A stretch of 64,000 nucleotides of DNA from Piper betle. Taxonomy: Eukaryota > Streptophyta > Magnoliopsida > Piperales > Piperaceae. Below the pieces are notes generated by a model, which ran no database searches, was not told the origin of the DNA, and was given only the letters and a program-made list of their open reading frames with translations. The position numbers were made by a program, and so were the translations under genes. Below are positions 33,846 through 45,600 of this stretch, one piece after another; the first letter of the stretch is position 1; every line of letters starts with the position of its first letter. Location: positions 1 through 64,000 of the forward strand of contig JAURVB010014860.1 in assembly GCA_033002965.1 (NCBI GenBank), written 5' to 3'.

Positions 33846-36478
33846 ATGCCGGCGCTCGTCAACTATGGAGGTATATACATTTATGCAATATAAAGAGTGG
33901 CTGTTTTTTTAATTGCTTGTGTTGGGTTTTAAGGTGATGATGGTTGATTTTTTTAGGATTAGGAGATTGCATGCGGATGGAGAGTTTGTGTTTGATGTGA
34001 GAGTTGTTCTTTTCTTCTTCTTTTTTAGTTTTTTGTGTTTGCGTTTTTTTAAGTGGAAATATTTATTTTTGGATGTGTCACTGTTTTCATGATAGGGAGA
34101 AGCTCTGAGTTCGGTACAGACGTTGTTTTTGGAGTTTTATTTGTTTTGGTTCTTGTTTTTCTTGGATTGATTCTTGAGGACATTCATTTGTGTGAAAATG
34201 TGAGTTTTTTATGCTTTATTCAGAATGTTTTTGTTATTAATGTTTTGAAATGGCATGAGATCTCCATAAGGCATGAGCAGTAAGCTTGATCTTTTAAGTC
34301 CTTAATTTTTTTCAGTTGAGCGGTTCTGCATAGATTAGAATGGAATATGTGCATGGTATTTCTTGAGTGTTCATTCAATCTGACTTTCTGTGGTTTTTGT
34401 GATGTTGGTAAATGATTGGGAATTCTAGGTTGGATTTTTTGTAGTTACTAGATGTAGTTTTTTCGTTGTCGTTCTTTGTGTTCAACTTTTTGATTGGTAT
34501 GATATGTGAGAAATTGCTTTGCTACTTGAACTTCAGATGGCCATGAAGCTAATTCCAGTTATAATTTTGTTTCTCAGGTGAAATACACCAGAAGTTTATG
34601 GATGCTAGCTTCATCCTGTCTATTAGTCCTCATGTTGACATGTATTGCCCTCAGCGGAAGAAAAATCGCATTACTGCACCTTTTGCATTGGGAGGGGAGG
34701 TTGAATCAGAGCAACAAACATCAATCAACATTCTTCCTGATGAGTGCCTATATGAGATCTTTCGGAGATTGTCTAGTGGCAAAGAAAGAAGTGCCTGCGC
34801 GTCTGTCTCCAAGCAATGGCTGTGGCTTTTGAGCAGCATCTCCAAGTCTGAAATTCAAATGGACAAAAATGGTTTGAACGGTGCACATGATCAATCAATT
34901 ACATCCTCGGACGAATATGACGGGTTGGAGTGTGATGGATTTCTCACCAGGTGCTTGGAAGGAAAGAAAGCAACTGATGTGAGACTTGCTGCGAATGCTG
35001 TCGGTACCTCTTCCCGTGGCAAACTGGGAAAGCTTTTGATCCCGCTCTAGCGACTCAAGCCATAGAGTCACTGATGCTGGTCTTGCGGCAATAGCTCATG
35101 GATGTCCTTCCCTAAAGGTTCTTTCATTATGGAACACACCTGGTGTTGGGGATGAGGGTCTGGCTGCAATTGGCTATAGTTGCCATATGTTGGAAAAACT
35201 TGACCTTTTCCATTGCCCTTTGATTTCTGATAAGGGTTTAATTAGCATTGCTCAAACTTGCCCCAGTTTGACAGGTATCTCGATTGAGTCATGCTCAAAC
35301 ATTGGGAACTTTGGGCTTCCGGATATAGCCCGATGCTGCCCTAATCTGAGGTCAGTTGAAATCAAGGATTGCCCTCTTGTAGGCGATCGAGGAATTGCCA
35401 GCTTATTGACTTCATCCTCCTCTTTGACTAAGAAAAAGCTTCAGTTATTGAACATCACTGATACATCTCTTGCAGTGATTGGCTTCCATGGGAGGTCCTT
35501 CACTGTCCTAAGCTTATCAAGCCTTTACAGTGTGACTGAGAGGGGCTTCTGGGTACCAGGCACTGCTGATGGTTTGTATAATCTGAAATACTTTGCCATC
35601 ACTGCGTGCCGGGGAGTCACAGATCTCAGTCTTGAACCAATTGGAAAGAGCTGCCTTAGTTTAAAGCAGCTTCATCTTTCCAAGTGCTCCGTGATCCCTG
35701 ATCAAGGGCTGAAAACTTTCTCCATGCTCCAGGTATTCTGTTTCTCTTGAGAGTTTGCATCTGGAAGAATGCAATGGGATCACACAAGTCGGTATTATCA
35801 GCTCTCTTAACAGTTGCGGCACAAAGTTCAAATCCCTTGCCCTGGTGAAATGCAAGGGAATTAGATAGAATCTGACTGATCTCTCAGAGATTCATCCCTG
35901 CACATCTCTGCGTTCATTGATAATTAAGAATTGTCCAGGGTTTGAAAGTGCAGGTCTAGCCATGGTGGGGAAATTATGCCCCGATATAAGGAACTTGGAT
36001 CTCGAGAGAACCTGTGGGGCTACTGATGCTGGACTGATCACAGTGCTTGAGAGCTGCCAATTGGGACTTGTTAAGGTCAATTTGAAGGATTGCATCAACC
36101 TTTCAGATTCAGTTGTAAGTGCCCTATGCAGGCTGCATGGAAGAACTCTTCGACATCTTAATCTTGATGGTTGTCAGAAGATCACAGATCAGAGTTTGGT
36201 TGCTATTGCTGATAACTGCACTCTGCTTACTGAGCTTGACATGTCAAAATCTCGAGTTACAGATATTGGTCTTGCTTCTCTTGCCAGTCAGAAGTGGCTT
36301 GACCTGCAAGTCTTTTCTCTCTCAGGTTGTGTTGGCATTACAGACAAGTGTGTTCCCTTTTTTGTGTAACCTTGGACGCTCTTTGGTAGGCTTGAATGTT
36401 ATGCAATGCCGGTCGATTAATGGTAGATCTGTTGATTTGCTTGTGGCGGAGCTGCGGAAGTGTGACATTATCTATTAG
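33846..36478 (+). CDS. EIN3-binding F-box protein (EBF1/2-like), several frame lesions and one stop
   Basis: EBF1/2 are the SCF substrate receptors that target EIN3/EIL factors for degradation in ethylene signalling. Exon 1 (33846-33870) encodes MPALVNYG with donor GGAG|GTATAT; exon 2 starts at 34578. This two-exon layout and the MPALVNY start are typical. The F-box is INILPDECLYEIFRRL. LRRs follow (AGLAAIAHGCPSLKVLSLWN; MLEKLDLFHCPLISDKGL; LRHLNLDGCQKITDQSL). The C-terminus SVDLLVAELRKCDIIY is EBF-like. The frame changes three times, each as if one base were extra: CCC near 35040, TT near 35735 and T6 near 36357. TAG at 35866-35868 lies in the otherwise homologous frame. Without the extra bases the coding length would be about 641 codons against 620-630 for Arabidopsis EBFs. 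Four lesions make a pseudogene plausible. Confidence 0.85.
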
Positions 36479-36734
36479 TGGAAGTTCTTGTTTGTATGTA
36501 TATTATAGAAGCTTTTCATTTCTTGTTTGGAAGAAATGAGCTCTTCATGCCCACATACAAGGGGTGTCATTCATGATTTCTTTATGTTCACATTGACAAA
36601 AAAATACTTTGTAAAATAAACAATACACGATAAGATAAAAGTTTAAAGTGATCCCCAAGCCAATCTTCTAAAAACCATCTCAAGCTAAGACCAACTTCAC
36701 CTATCTAAATCTCTGAGAACTAAAAGCAGCACAC

Positions 36735-39358
36735 CTATAATGCCATGGCCGGGGGCAATGGCTCAGGAATGCCACTGCTGCCATTGAGCACGGTCACATT
36801 GCCATCGGAATCGACATCGACAATAGCTGAATCACCTTCTTTCACGTCACCGGCAAGCATCTTCTCAGCCAAACTATCCTCCAACAATCTCATGATCGCT
36901 CTTCTCAATGGCCTTGCTCCATAGCTCGGGCTGTATCCTTCCTCCACAACCCGTTCCCTGAACCTCTCCGTCACCTTCAAGTCGATGTCCCTTTTCTTGA
37001 GCCTGTCAAACACCTCCTGCAGCATGATGTCTGCAATCTCCTTTACCTCCAACTTTGTCAACTGCCGGAAAACAATCATTTCGTCAAGCCTGTTTAGGAA
37101 CTCCGGCCTGAAGTATTGTTTCAATTCTTCAGTCACCAGACTCTTGATCCGGTTGTAGCTGCTGTCCTTCTCATCATAGTCAAGGTCAAATCCAATGCGA
37201 CGACCACCCTTCTCAATAACACTACTACCAACATTAGATGTCATGATGAGCAGTGTATTTTTGAAATCCACTGTCCTGCCTTTACTGTCTGTTAGCCGCC
37301 CATCTTCCAGTATCTGAAGCATCATGTTGAAGACATCCGGATGAGCCTTCTCTATCTCATCAAAGAGGACCACGGTGTATGGTCGTCTCCTAACAGCCTC
37401 AGTCAGTTGGCCACCTTCTGTGTACCCGACGTAACCAGGAGGGGAACCAATCAACTTGGAGACAGTATGACGCTCCATAAACTCACTCATATCTAGTCGA
37501 ATCATTGCTTCTTGGGAACCAAAGTAGTAAGCTGCCAAAGCCTTTGCCAGTTCAGACTTTCCAACACCAGTAGGGCCAGAGAATATAAAACTAGCAATTG
37601 GGCGGTTCGGATTCTTCAATCCCACACGTGCCCGGCGGATGGCACGACTGATGGCCTTCACAGCCTCATCCTGTCCTATGACCCGCTTGTGGAGAGTTTC
37701 TTCCATCTTAAGAAGGCGGTCCGACTCATCACTTGACACCTTCTCAACAGGAATTCCAGTCCACGAAGAGACAATATGCTGAATGTCTGCTTCAGTCACA
37801 ATCGGGCCTCCTTCCCCAGCTTCACTCTCAGCTTTACTCATCTCTTTACCCTTGTCAACGAGAGCAGAAATCTGGGCCTTGAGTTCCATCTCACGATCAC
37901 GAAGCTCTCCTGCCTGTTAAATTTTTTTTTTGCATAAGCAACTTCTCCGAAGCAAATGTATCAAAGCATTGTTTACATAAGAATTTTTTAAAAAAAACAT
38001 CAAAACGCTAAAAAGGCTACACATCACATGTTAACTAAGGATATAGGAAAGCCCAATGCACCTTTTCAAAGTCCTGATTGCGCACAGCTTCATTTTTGTC
38101 CTTGGTTACTTGTCTCAGCTCTTTATCAAGCTCCCTGGCGTCCTCAGGAAGCTTCCATAATCAGAAGAAGACAATAGTCAATTCACGGTCCCAGCAACAA
38201 GAAAATGAAATCACAAAGTAATATGCACCACCTGTGCATGTTGAAGACGAACACGAGAACCAGCCTCATCAATCAAGTCAATAGCTTTGTCGGGGAGGAA
38301 ACGGTCACTGGCCCAAAAAGAAAATGCACATAAGATATGCAGCGTGTAATCAGCAGAAATGGATAATCGGTCAACATACAAATCAATGCCATTTAAACAA
38401 AAGATGCAAGCAAAAGACAATTATTGCCCCGTGTTCAACAGTTGTTTCATAAATAAACAGCATCAATACAAAATGTAGCATGGTGCAAACGGAGAATAAC
38501 CTCGCGAACAACTTCATGACAGATTATATGATAGTCAAGAGGACAGCTATATTTATTAATACCATACTTGTTAAAAGAGCTCAATTATGCGTGCTGCAAG
38601 AAAGGCCAGCAGCCATGCAGTCAAGCAGATGACCCAATTAGTTATTATAAGCATCAGTTATTTGTCCTTAAAAGTTCAAACTTACAAATCTCAAAAGACG
38701 AGCTTCCTCCTTGTTCCTCCTCTTTCACCTTAACTTAATATGGGCAAGGGACCTGGATGGATCCTAATATTAGTCTATCTCAAGGTTTGCCCTTTCGGTT
38801 CCCGGACTCGTCTCGAAAGGTCTAAAAGAGAGATCTCATAGAGATCCCAGAGAGATCTCGAAAATAACGGGATCTCAAAAATATTAGCATAAATAAATAA
38901 ATATATATATATATAATACATGCAATTTATGTGAAATTTTAGTTTAAATTAACATTCAAATTAATATTTTTATTCAAAAAATCTTAATTAGATGATCCTT
39001 TTACCTAAAGACACCTCCATTTTTTCTATATTTTGTATAATAGTTATATATTTTTGTCTTCTAATTCATTTTTTTAATATAATTAATGAAATTTACACTA
39101 AACAAATACAATTAGGACATACAAAAATAATAAGTTTAAACTTTATACAGTGTGTATATATATATATACATATATATTAACAATTTATATAAATTATTTC
39201 ATTAAATTATCTATATCAAAAGTTTATATTAACCAAAAAAACTTAATTACAATGAATGATTTTATCTAAAAATATTATAACAAACATTTATATAGTTATG
39301 TATAAATTTTAAAGGATTGTATAAAAAAAATTATTTCGTTATAAAAAATTATTATTAT

Positions 39359-39392
<34 letters not shown>

Positions 39393-42060
39393 CATACTAC
39401 GCCTCCTCTACCCACCGCCCACCCCTACCCACCGCCGTCGCCCGCCTCTCCACCCGCCGTCGCCCGCCCTTACACCTGTCACGTCGCTCCCCCCCCACAA
39501 CCTTGATACCACCCATCCCCTCACCTTGCCACCACCACCCACCCCCTCCTCTTGCTGCCACCGCCACTCAACCCCAACCCCATCCCCTACCGCCCCCACC
39601 CCCTCCCCCAACCCCATCCACCCGATCTGCCTCTCACCCTTGCCCCTCCTCTCCACCGCCATCCTCCTACCCCCTCTCCCATCCCTTTCTCTTTCTCCCT
39701 CCCCTTTTCCCTCCTCTTTCCCCTATCCCTTCCCTTCTTGGGAAGGTGTTCTGTCTCGAACACCTCTCAAGAACTAAGCAAGATCCCACAAGAAGGCAAT
39801 CCATGGTCTATCTGATTACAAATGACAAAAGTTTGACAGCTGGATACCTTTCGTGACATCAACCCTTGTCTCAAAAGATACCTGTCCCTAAGTTACATGA
39901 AGAATCCAATCTGGCAATATCATAATTTGGATGACCTATTTACATATTTGCACAGAACCCATCTATAAGGGCAGCGGCAACAAGGAGCTTACCTAATGTA
40001 CTGGTAAGACAACTGAGCAGCAGCCACAAGAGCTTCATCAGTGTATCTGAGCTTATGGTGGAGCTCATATCGCTCACGCAGCCCCTTCAATATCAGAATA
40101 GTCTCGTCCACTGTTGGCTCAGGCACTCTGACGGGCTGAAAACGCCGCTCCAAAGCAGGATCTTTCTCTATGTGTTTTCTGTACTCATCAAGTGTTGTTG
40201 CACCAATACACTGAACAGGTAAAAGAACAATCCTCAAATTCTAACTTCCATGCATTCTATCCGGGTGGAAGCCACTTCTTGATAAAAATGTAAACATGTG
40301 TTTGAAACAATCAATGGAAAAACCAGAATGGACCGCTCAAGTGATGATAACCAAAAAGGTAGAACCATGTTCTTATCAATAAAAGCATACCTGGAGTTCT
40401 CCTCTTGATAATGCTGGTTTCAAGATATTTGCAGCATCAATAGCACCCTCTGCTGCTCCCGCACCAATTAATGTATGTACCTCATCAATGAAGAGAATTA
40501 TCTCATCACTCTGTTTGATTTCATCCATCAATTTTTTCAACCTTTCCTCAAATTCTCCACGATACTTTGTGCCGGCAACAAGGAGACCCATATCAAGTGT
40601 TATAACCTACAATCCATGAAAATAAGAAATTAAATCAACTTTGTAATAAAGATTTGCATTGGCATTTAAGAATTGCTATATGTGCATGTCTAACCTTCTT
40701 CCCTTCAATTGTCTCGGGAACATCTCCATTGGCGATGCGCTGGGCAAGCCCTTCAGCAATAGCTGTCTTTCCAACACCAGGTTCACCAATAAGGCAAGGG
40801 TTGTTCTTGGTTCTCCGGCCCAAAATTTGGGTGACGCGCTCAATTTGATCTTGTCTTCCAACCACTGGATCCAATTTACCCTAAAGACGGGAAATTTTTT
40901 TTTGATTACTGTCTAACCAACTAAGTAAGGGAGTGCAGATTAATGGTTCTGAATTTTATGATTCATACCTCTTCAGCAAGCTTTGTTAGATTGGTTCCAT
41001 ACTCCTCAAGTGTTGGCATCTTGTTGCCGCTGGTTCCACCTCCAACTCCAGCTCCAACAGCCTCAGTGCTCTCACCAACCATGCGTATGACCTAGAAAAT
41101 AAACAGATTTAGATGTAATGTGTTAAACTGTCTTTTTGTATTTCATTATTAGCTGTCTTTTCGCTTTTCACATATTTTGTTATTAGTTGTCTTTTTGCTT
41201 TTCAAGCATCTAATAAATTGTCTCAAAATGCTTCTACAAGTAAAGCGAAAGGCATCTACAAAAATCTGCAGCCCAATGATCTACAGTAATGGATATAGAA
41301 AAACTCACCTGTGTGCGGATGTTGCTCGGATCAGCACCAAGGTTCTCGAGTACACGTGCAGCAACACCTTCTCCCTCACGAAGTAGCCCAAGAAGCAAGT
41401 GCTCAGACCCAATGTAGTTATGACCTAAAAGACAGTGAGTATCAGTTTTCATCTCGTCCAAACTTGGACAGAGTTTACACACTGCAAATTGAACTTTACC
41501 AAGTTGTCGAGCCTCTTCAAGAGAGAGTTCCAATACTCGCTTTGCTCGAGGAGTGAAGGGAATCTCCACTGCAACAAAACCACTCCCTCTTCCTATAATC
41601 TTTTCCACCTCTACTCGGGCATCTTTCAAATTAATCCCCATGGATTTCAATACTTTTGCTGCAATTCCGGTTCCTTCCCCAATAAGTCCTAAGAGAATCT
41701 GTTCTGTTCCAACAAAATTATGCCCCAGCCGTCTTGCTTCCTCTTGTGCAAGCATAATCACCTTGATGGCCTTCTCGGTAAATCGCTCAAACATGGCCAC
41801 AACAACCCCTCTGATGGCTCTTCTCTGACGACGGGATATGTCTCGCGAAACCACAGAAAAAAGGTCTTTATGAGGCTTATTTATTACATCCAAAGCATTA
41901 TCCCCCTCATGCCGTTGAAGCTCCGCAACTTTAGGGAGGCCACTGGGCTGACGCACATCATTTTAACGGGCCTGTGAGCTCTAAGAGGCAATCTACTGCG
42001 GCGATTAACATTTACGCGCGTAGCAGGGAAGATAGTGGTCTGTGCCAAAGCCCAAGCCAT
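36735..42060 (-). CDS. clpC: ClpC-type Hsp100 chaperone, chloroplast Clp protease ATPase
   Basis: ClpC is the stromal AAA+ unfoldase that feeds the ClpPR protease and assists protein import at the inner envelope. Exons: 41500-42060, 41309-41424, 40969-41091, 40695-40880, 40391-40606, 39993-40210, 38232-38307, 38062-38151, 36735-37913. A plastid transit-like N-terminus ([20 protein letters not shown]) leads to Clp_N repeats ([20 protein letters not shown]). First AAA: Walker [10 protein letters not shown], Walker [11 protein letters not shown]. Second AAA: Walker [10 protein letters not shown], Walker [19 protein letters not shown]-type motif region lies between them ([16 protein letters not shown]). 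One G is missing in the C5 run at 41902-41906 (plus strand). With it the exons sum to 922 codons, matching ClpC1 length, so this is probably an assembly error. One intron (38308-39992) is far larger than the rest. The gene is convergent with the EBF-like gene, 256 bp away. Confidence 0.95.
38308..39992. repeat. Large ClpC intron carrying apparent repeat insertion
   Basis: Most other ClpC introns are about 75-220 bp; this one is 1,685 bp. Its middle (about 38750-39740) contains AT-rich DNA with (TA)n tracts at about 38900, 39160 and 39361-39392. A C-rich, almost G-free strand island follows (about 39396-39735). Then comes a small hairpin GAGGTGTTCG-like pair (GGTGTTC ... GAACACC, about 39745-39763). 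This organisation resembles the GC-island repeats at 2-6 kb and 45.4 kb. Confidence 0.55.
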
Positions 42061-43060
42061 TTTGCTGTCCAACAGGTAACAGATAACCCTATAGACAAAG
42101 AAACATGAAAATTTAAGAAATCCAAATGCCTGTGCCATTATTGAGCAAACACATAAAAAAAGGGGAAGAACAATCACAAGGGAAGCGCATAACAAAACAC
42201 CAACAAGAAGGCAGAATTGTTACTGGACAACAATTGTCTTTTTGAGTATACCAGGCCGAAATTGATACTCCATACCCATGTGTGGAATTTGACACATAAA
42301 CATCCGCATCAACTAATTTCAAATTCCACAAAATCTGCTTAATGTAGAAAAAACCACTCATCATCCTCCACAATCTAAAAGCTAACCAAATCACCACCAC
42401 TTAGTTATCAATCAGCGTGAATGAATCACAGAGTACATGATTAACTCTGAACCACATCAAAAACAGCAAAACCGTAAACTTCACCGGCAATTCATCATCA
42501 CATCACCCGCATCAAACAAATCAACTTCTAACACTAAGGCCATCCATCAAGCAGCAGTGAATCATAGACAAACCTGATTTTTAACTTCAACCACTCACAC
42601 AGATGTGTATACAAAACAGCAAAATCCCAAACTTCCTCTGCAATTCATCATCAACACCATGCAAGAAAATAAGAAAAAAACCCACAAATCCCACCACAAT
42701 CCCAAGCTCAATCATCCAAAACCCCACCCCAACCGATCCACAACCTAATCACCCATCACCCGCTCAAAAATCCAATCTTTACTACCCAAAACCACAAAAG
42801 AAACCCCACAAACGAACTCCAGACCGCCCCAGAAAGGGGCCCCGATCGGAGACCAACCAAAACCGCCCCCCACGCAAACATCCACATTCCAAGAACCAGG
42901 AGAAGGGGCAATCGAGTCGAACAGAGAGGCGGTCACCTTCGGGAGAGTAGACGGAGATGGCGGCGACGAGGAGGGAAAGGTGGGTGGGGAGAGGAAGGGT
43001 GTGGAGGAGGTTGAGCCTTTTGGCTGTGGCAGCAGCTTCCCCTTGCGAAAAAGGCTTCCT
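42061..43060 (-). promoter_or_regulatory. Probable ClpC 5' leader with intron, and promoter side
   Basis: Upstream of the ClpC ATG a plausible splice acceptor CTATAG lies at about 42090 and a donor CGAAG|GTGACC at about 42940, suggesting an intron inside the 5' untranslated region. The presumed first leader exon (about 42940-43050) is GC- and CT-rich. This is inference only; transcript data would be needed. Confidence 0.4.
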
Positions 43061-45360
43061 TTCTCTCCTTCTCTTGCTTCCTCTTTCTTTCTCACTCTAT
43101 TTTTCCTTTCCTTTATTTTTTTTGTTGTTGTTATTTTCTTATATTATTTTATCCTATTTGTTTGTTTATTTATTAAGTATTTTAATTATTTATAATAAAA
43201 TAAAAAAATATTAGAGTGAACTCTACCATGAGTATATATATATATATATATGAGCTAGATATCTAATTTAAACTTTTTATTAATGAATGCTACAAAATAA
43301 TATTCTTATGTATTAAACGTAAAGTGTTGTTGATTAAATTTTATCTTTTTTTTGTTGTTTTTATGATTTATTTTTAAATTTTAAAAATATATTAATTAAT
43401 AAATATTTTTAAAAAAATTTATTACAATTATTTGATAATTAAGGTGAAAGAATTAGAATTATTATATTATATTTAAAAATTTATAATTATTTTTATTCTA
43501 TTTATTTATTTATGTATATTTTGAGTAGCGAAACTTACTAAATTACTCGAAATTAAAAATATGGTTCATATAAAATTTATGAACTGTAATTTAATTTATA
43601 TATTTAAAACTCTAATCAAATTAGAGAAGGATTAACCTAATTTGAGCCAAATTAAATTGAATTTTAACTCAAGCGTTAACAATTGAAGGGATTAGTGCAT
43701 TTTAGAGCAAAAAAATTATCTAAATTGATCATATTTTGTTTCAAATATAATTAAATTATAACTAGTTTTTTTTATGTTCGAGATTTTGTACAACGCAGGA
43801 TGTCATATATATCATTTATTTTAGGTAATGTGTTACCCATCTGGATAATTTTATGGTAGTTGTCAAAACTTGGAGTTTATTGTTTGGTGTAACAGGTTCC
43901 TAAAATTATTAGATTTATTAATAAGCTAATTGTATTTCTTAGAGAATTTTTTTAATAATTTTTAAATATTTAATTTAGAGTAGTTATTAGAACAGTTTTC
44001 ACAAAAGAAAGAAATTTTTTATATTACCATGTGATGGAAATTTTACACCTAATTATTAAAAAACAAAAATTTTAAATTGTCCAAAATACCTTCACTTAAA
44101 AAATATTAACAAAAACTTAATATGAGGGCAGCCAGGGCAGCTATGATCTGGCTAGGCTGGTGGTGGCAACAAATTGAAATAAAAAATAAAAAATAAAAAA
44201 TTGTCTTGCAACGGTGGGGTGGCCAAATCCGGTCAACCACCTTGCTGTCGGGAGCAGTCAAATTCTATTGGCCGGATTTAGCCATCCCTTCATCAGTGTT
44301 GGTATTAAAAAATAAAATTTTAATTTATGCAAAAATGGTGACGGTCATCAAAGGCCAGTTTGGCCGGGGGTTACACTTAATTTTATGTTTTTTAATAAAA
44401 TAACTAAATCTCTACTATTTATAAAAACATCCCTATTATTAAAATTGTTAACAGCCTACTTAATAAACATAATAGATTGTATGTTGGGTATATAAAATAC
44501 TTTAATTTTTTGAAGGCTGTGAATTTCACAACGGCTAATAAATGATTGTGATCCCTCCCTAAAGAAGGGTGAATTTCTCTAATATAAACATTATTTCATG
44601 CAATTATTAATGGGAAAAAAATGTATATTGACATAAATGGGAGACAGAGACTATCATAAATAGGAAGGTGTCACAAAGTAATGTATCATTAATGATGATT
44701 TCATAATTTTCAACAACTAGGTAAAAAGAATGAATGTCCTAATAATTGAGCTTTCAAAACTCAAACTTGTCAAATTATATTTATTTATATTTTGTTTAAA
44801 AATATGATATTCAACCAATCAAAAATAATAATAAATTAGACCATTATAATACATCTGCTCATTCTTATACAAGAGTCCTAAAAAATTAAAGTTTATCTTT
44901 GATATAAGTTGTGTATAACACAACATTTCAACTAATTTAACAAAATCACCATTACATTTTTAGGCTTTAGCATTTATTTTTTAGATATTGCAGGATCAAC
45001 ATCATGTCAAAATACTATTTTCTTAACAAGATTACAATAAACAATAATCACCGTGAAATCTTCCGAAGTATTTATGTATTTTCATGAAATCTTCTTTTAA
45101 TTTATCATATGCACGGTGTCTTGGCTTGTTACGCTAGAGTGGTGTGCTCGGAGGACACAAGTTATAGGTCACAATATTCAATCTTTGTGTAACCTTTTAC
45201 AAGAACTTTGTTAATAAAATGAAATATTCATCATAAAAGATAAACCTCAAATCTCCAAAATGTTCGAGATTTTACCGTAAAATATATTGTCATTCTTTTA
45301 AAAAATGAATAAAAAATAATAATTAATGAATATGAAAAATATGTCATTATAAAATATTTG
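43061..45360. other. AT-rich intergenic, repeat-like
   Basis: Very AT-rich. The segment 44120-44370 contains short inverted GGCCGGATTTAGCC / GGTGGCCAAATCCGGTC-type sequence suggestive of a small transposon relic, but its ends could not be fixed. No coding signal. Confidence 0.35.
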
Positions 45361-45364
45361 TGGT

Positions 45365-45600
45365 AAAAATATCAATTTGTCCCCTCCCCCTGCCACCCCC
45401 TCCTGCTCCCCTCTCTCCCCCTCCCCCCTCCACCCATCGTCCCCCTCACCCTCTCTCCCATGCCCACTCCTCCCTCTCCCTCCCCCCCCCTATCCCCAGC
45501 CAACCCCGGCCCCGACGGCCGTGGCTCGATCATGGTGAAGGAGGGGGAGGAAAAAATTTTTTTCATCTAATCTAGGTTGTCCGATCATAACGATGGCCCA
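45365..45600. repeat. C-rich low-complexity island
   Basis: A C/T-rich, G-poor stretch (45375-45500) is followed by CCCCGACGGCCGTGGCTCG and an AT-rich edge with GTTGTCCGATCATAACGATGG, an imperfect version of the palindromes next to the islands at 2-6 kb. Proline-rich frames here are compositional. Confidence 0.5.

Noticed and set aside
39408..39856. Ser/Pro-rich frames inside a ClpC intron
   Set aside because: They lie in a C-rich repeat between in-phase ClpC exons, with no family resemblance.
45360..45575. Pro-rich frames
   Set aside because: Compositional, same kind of C-rich island.
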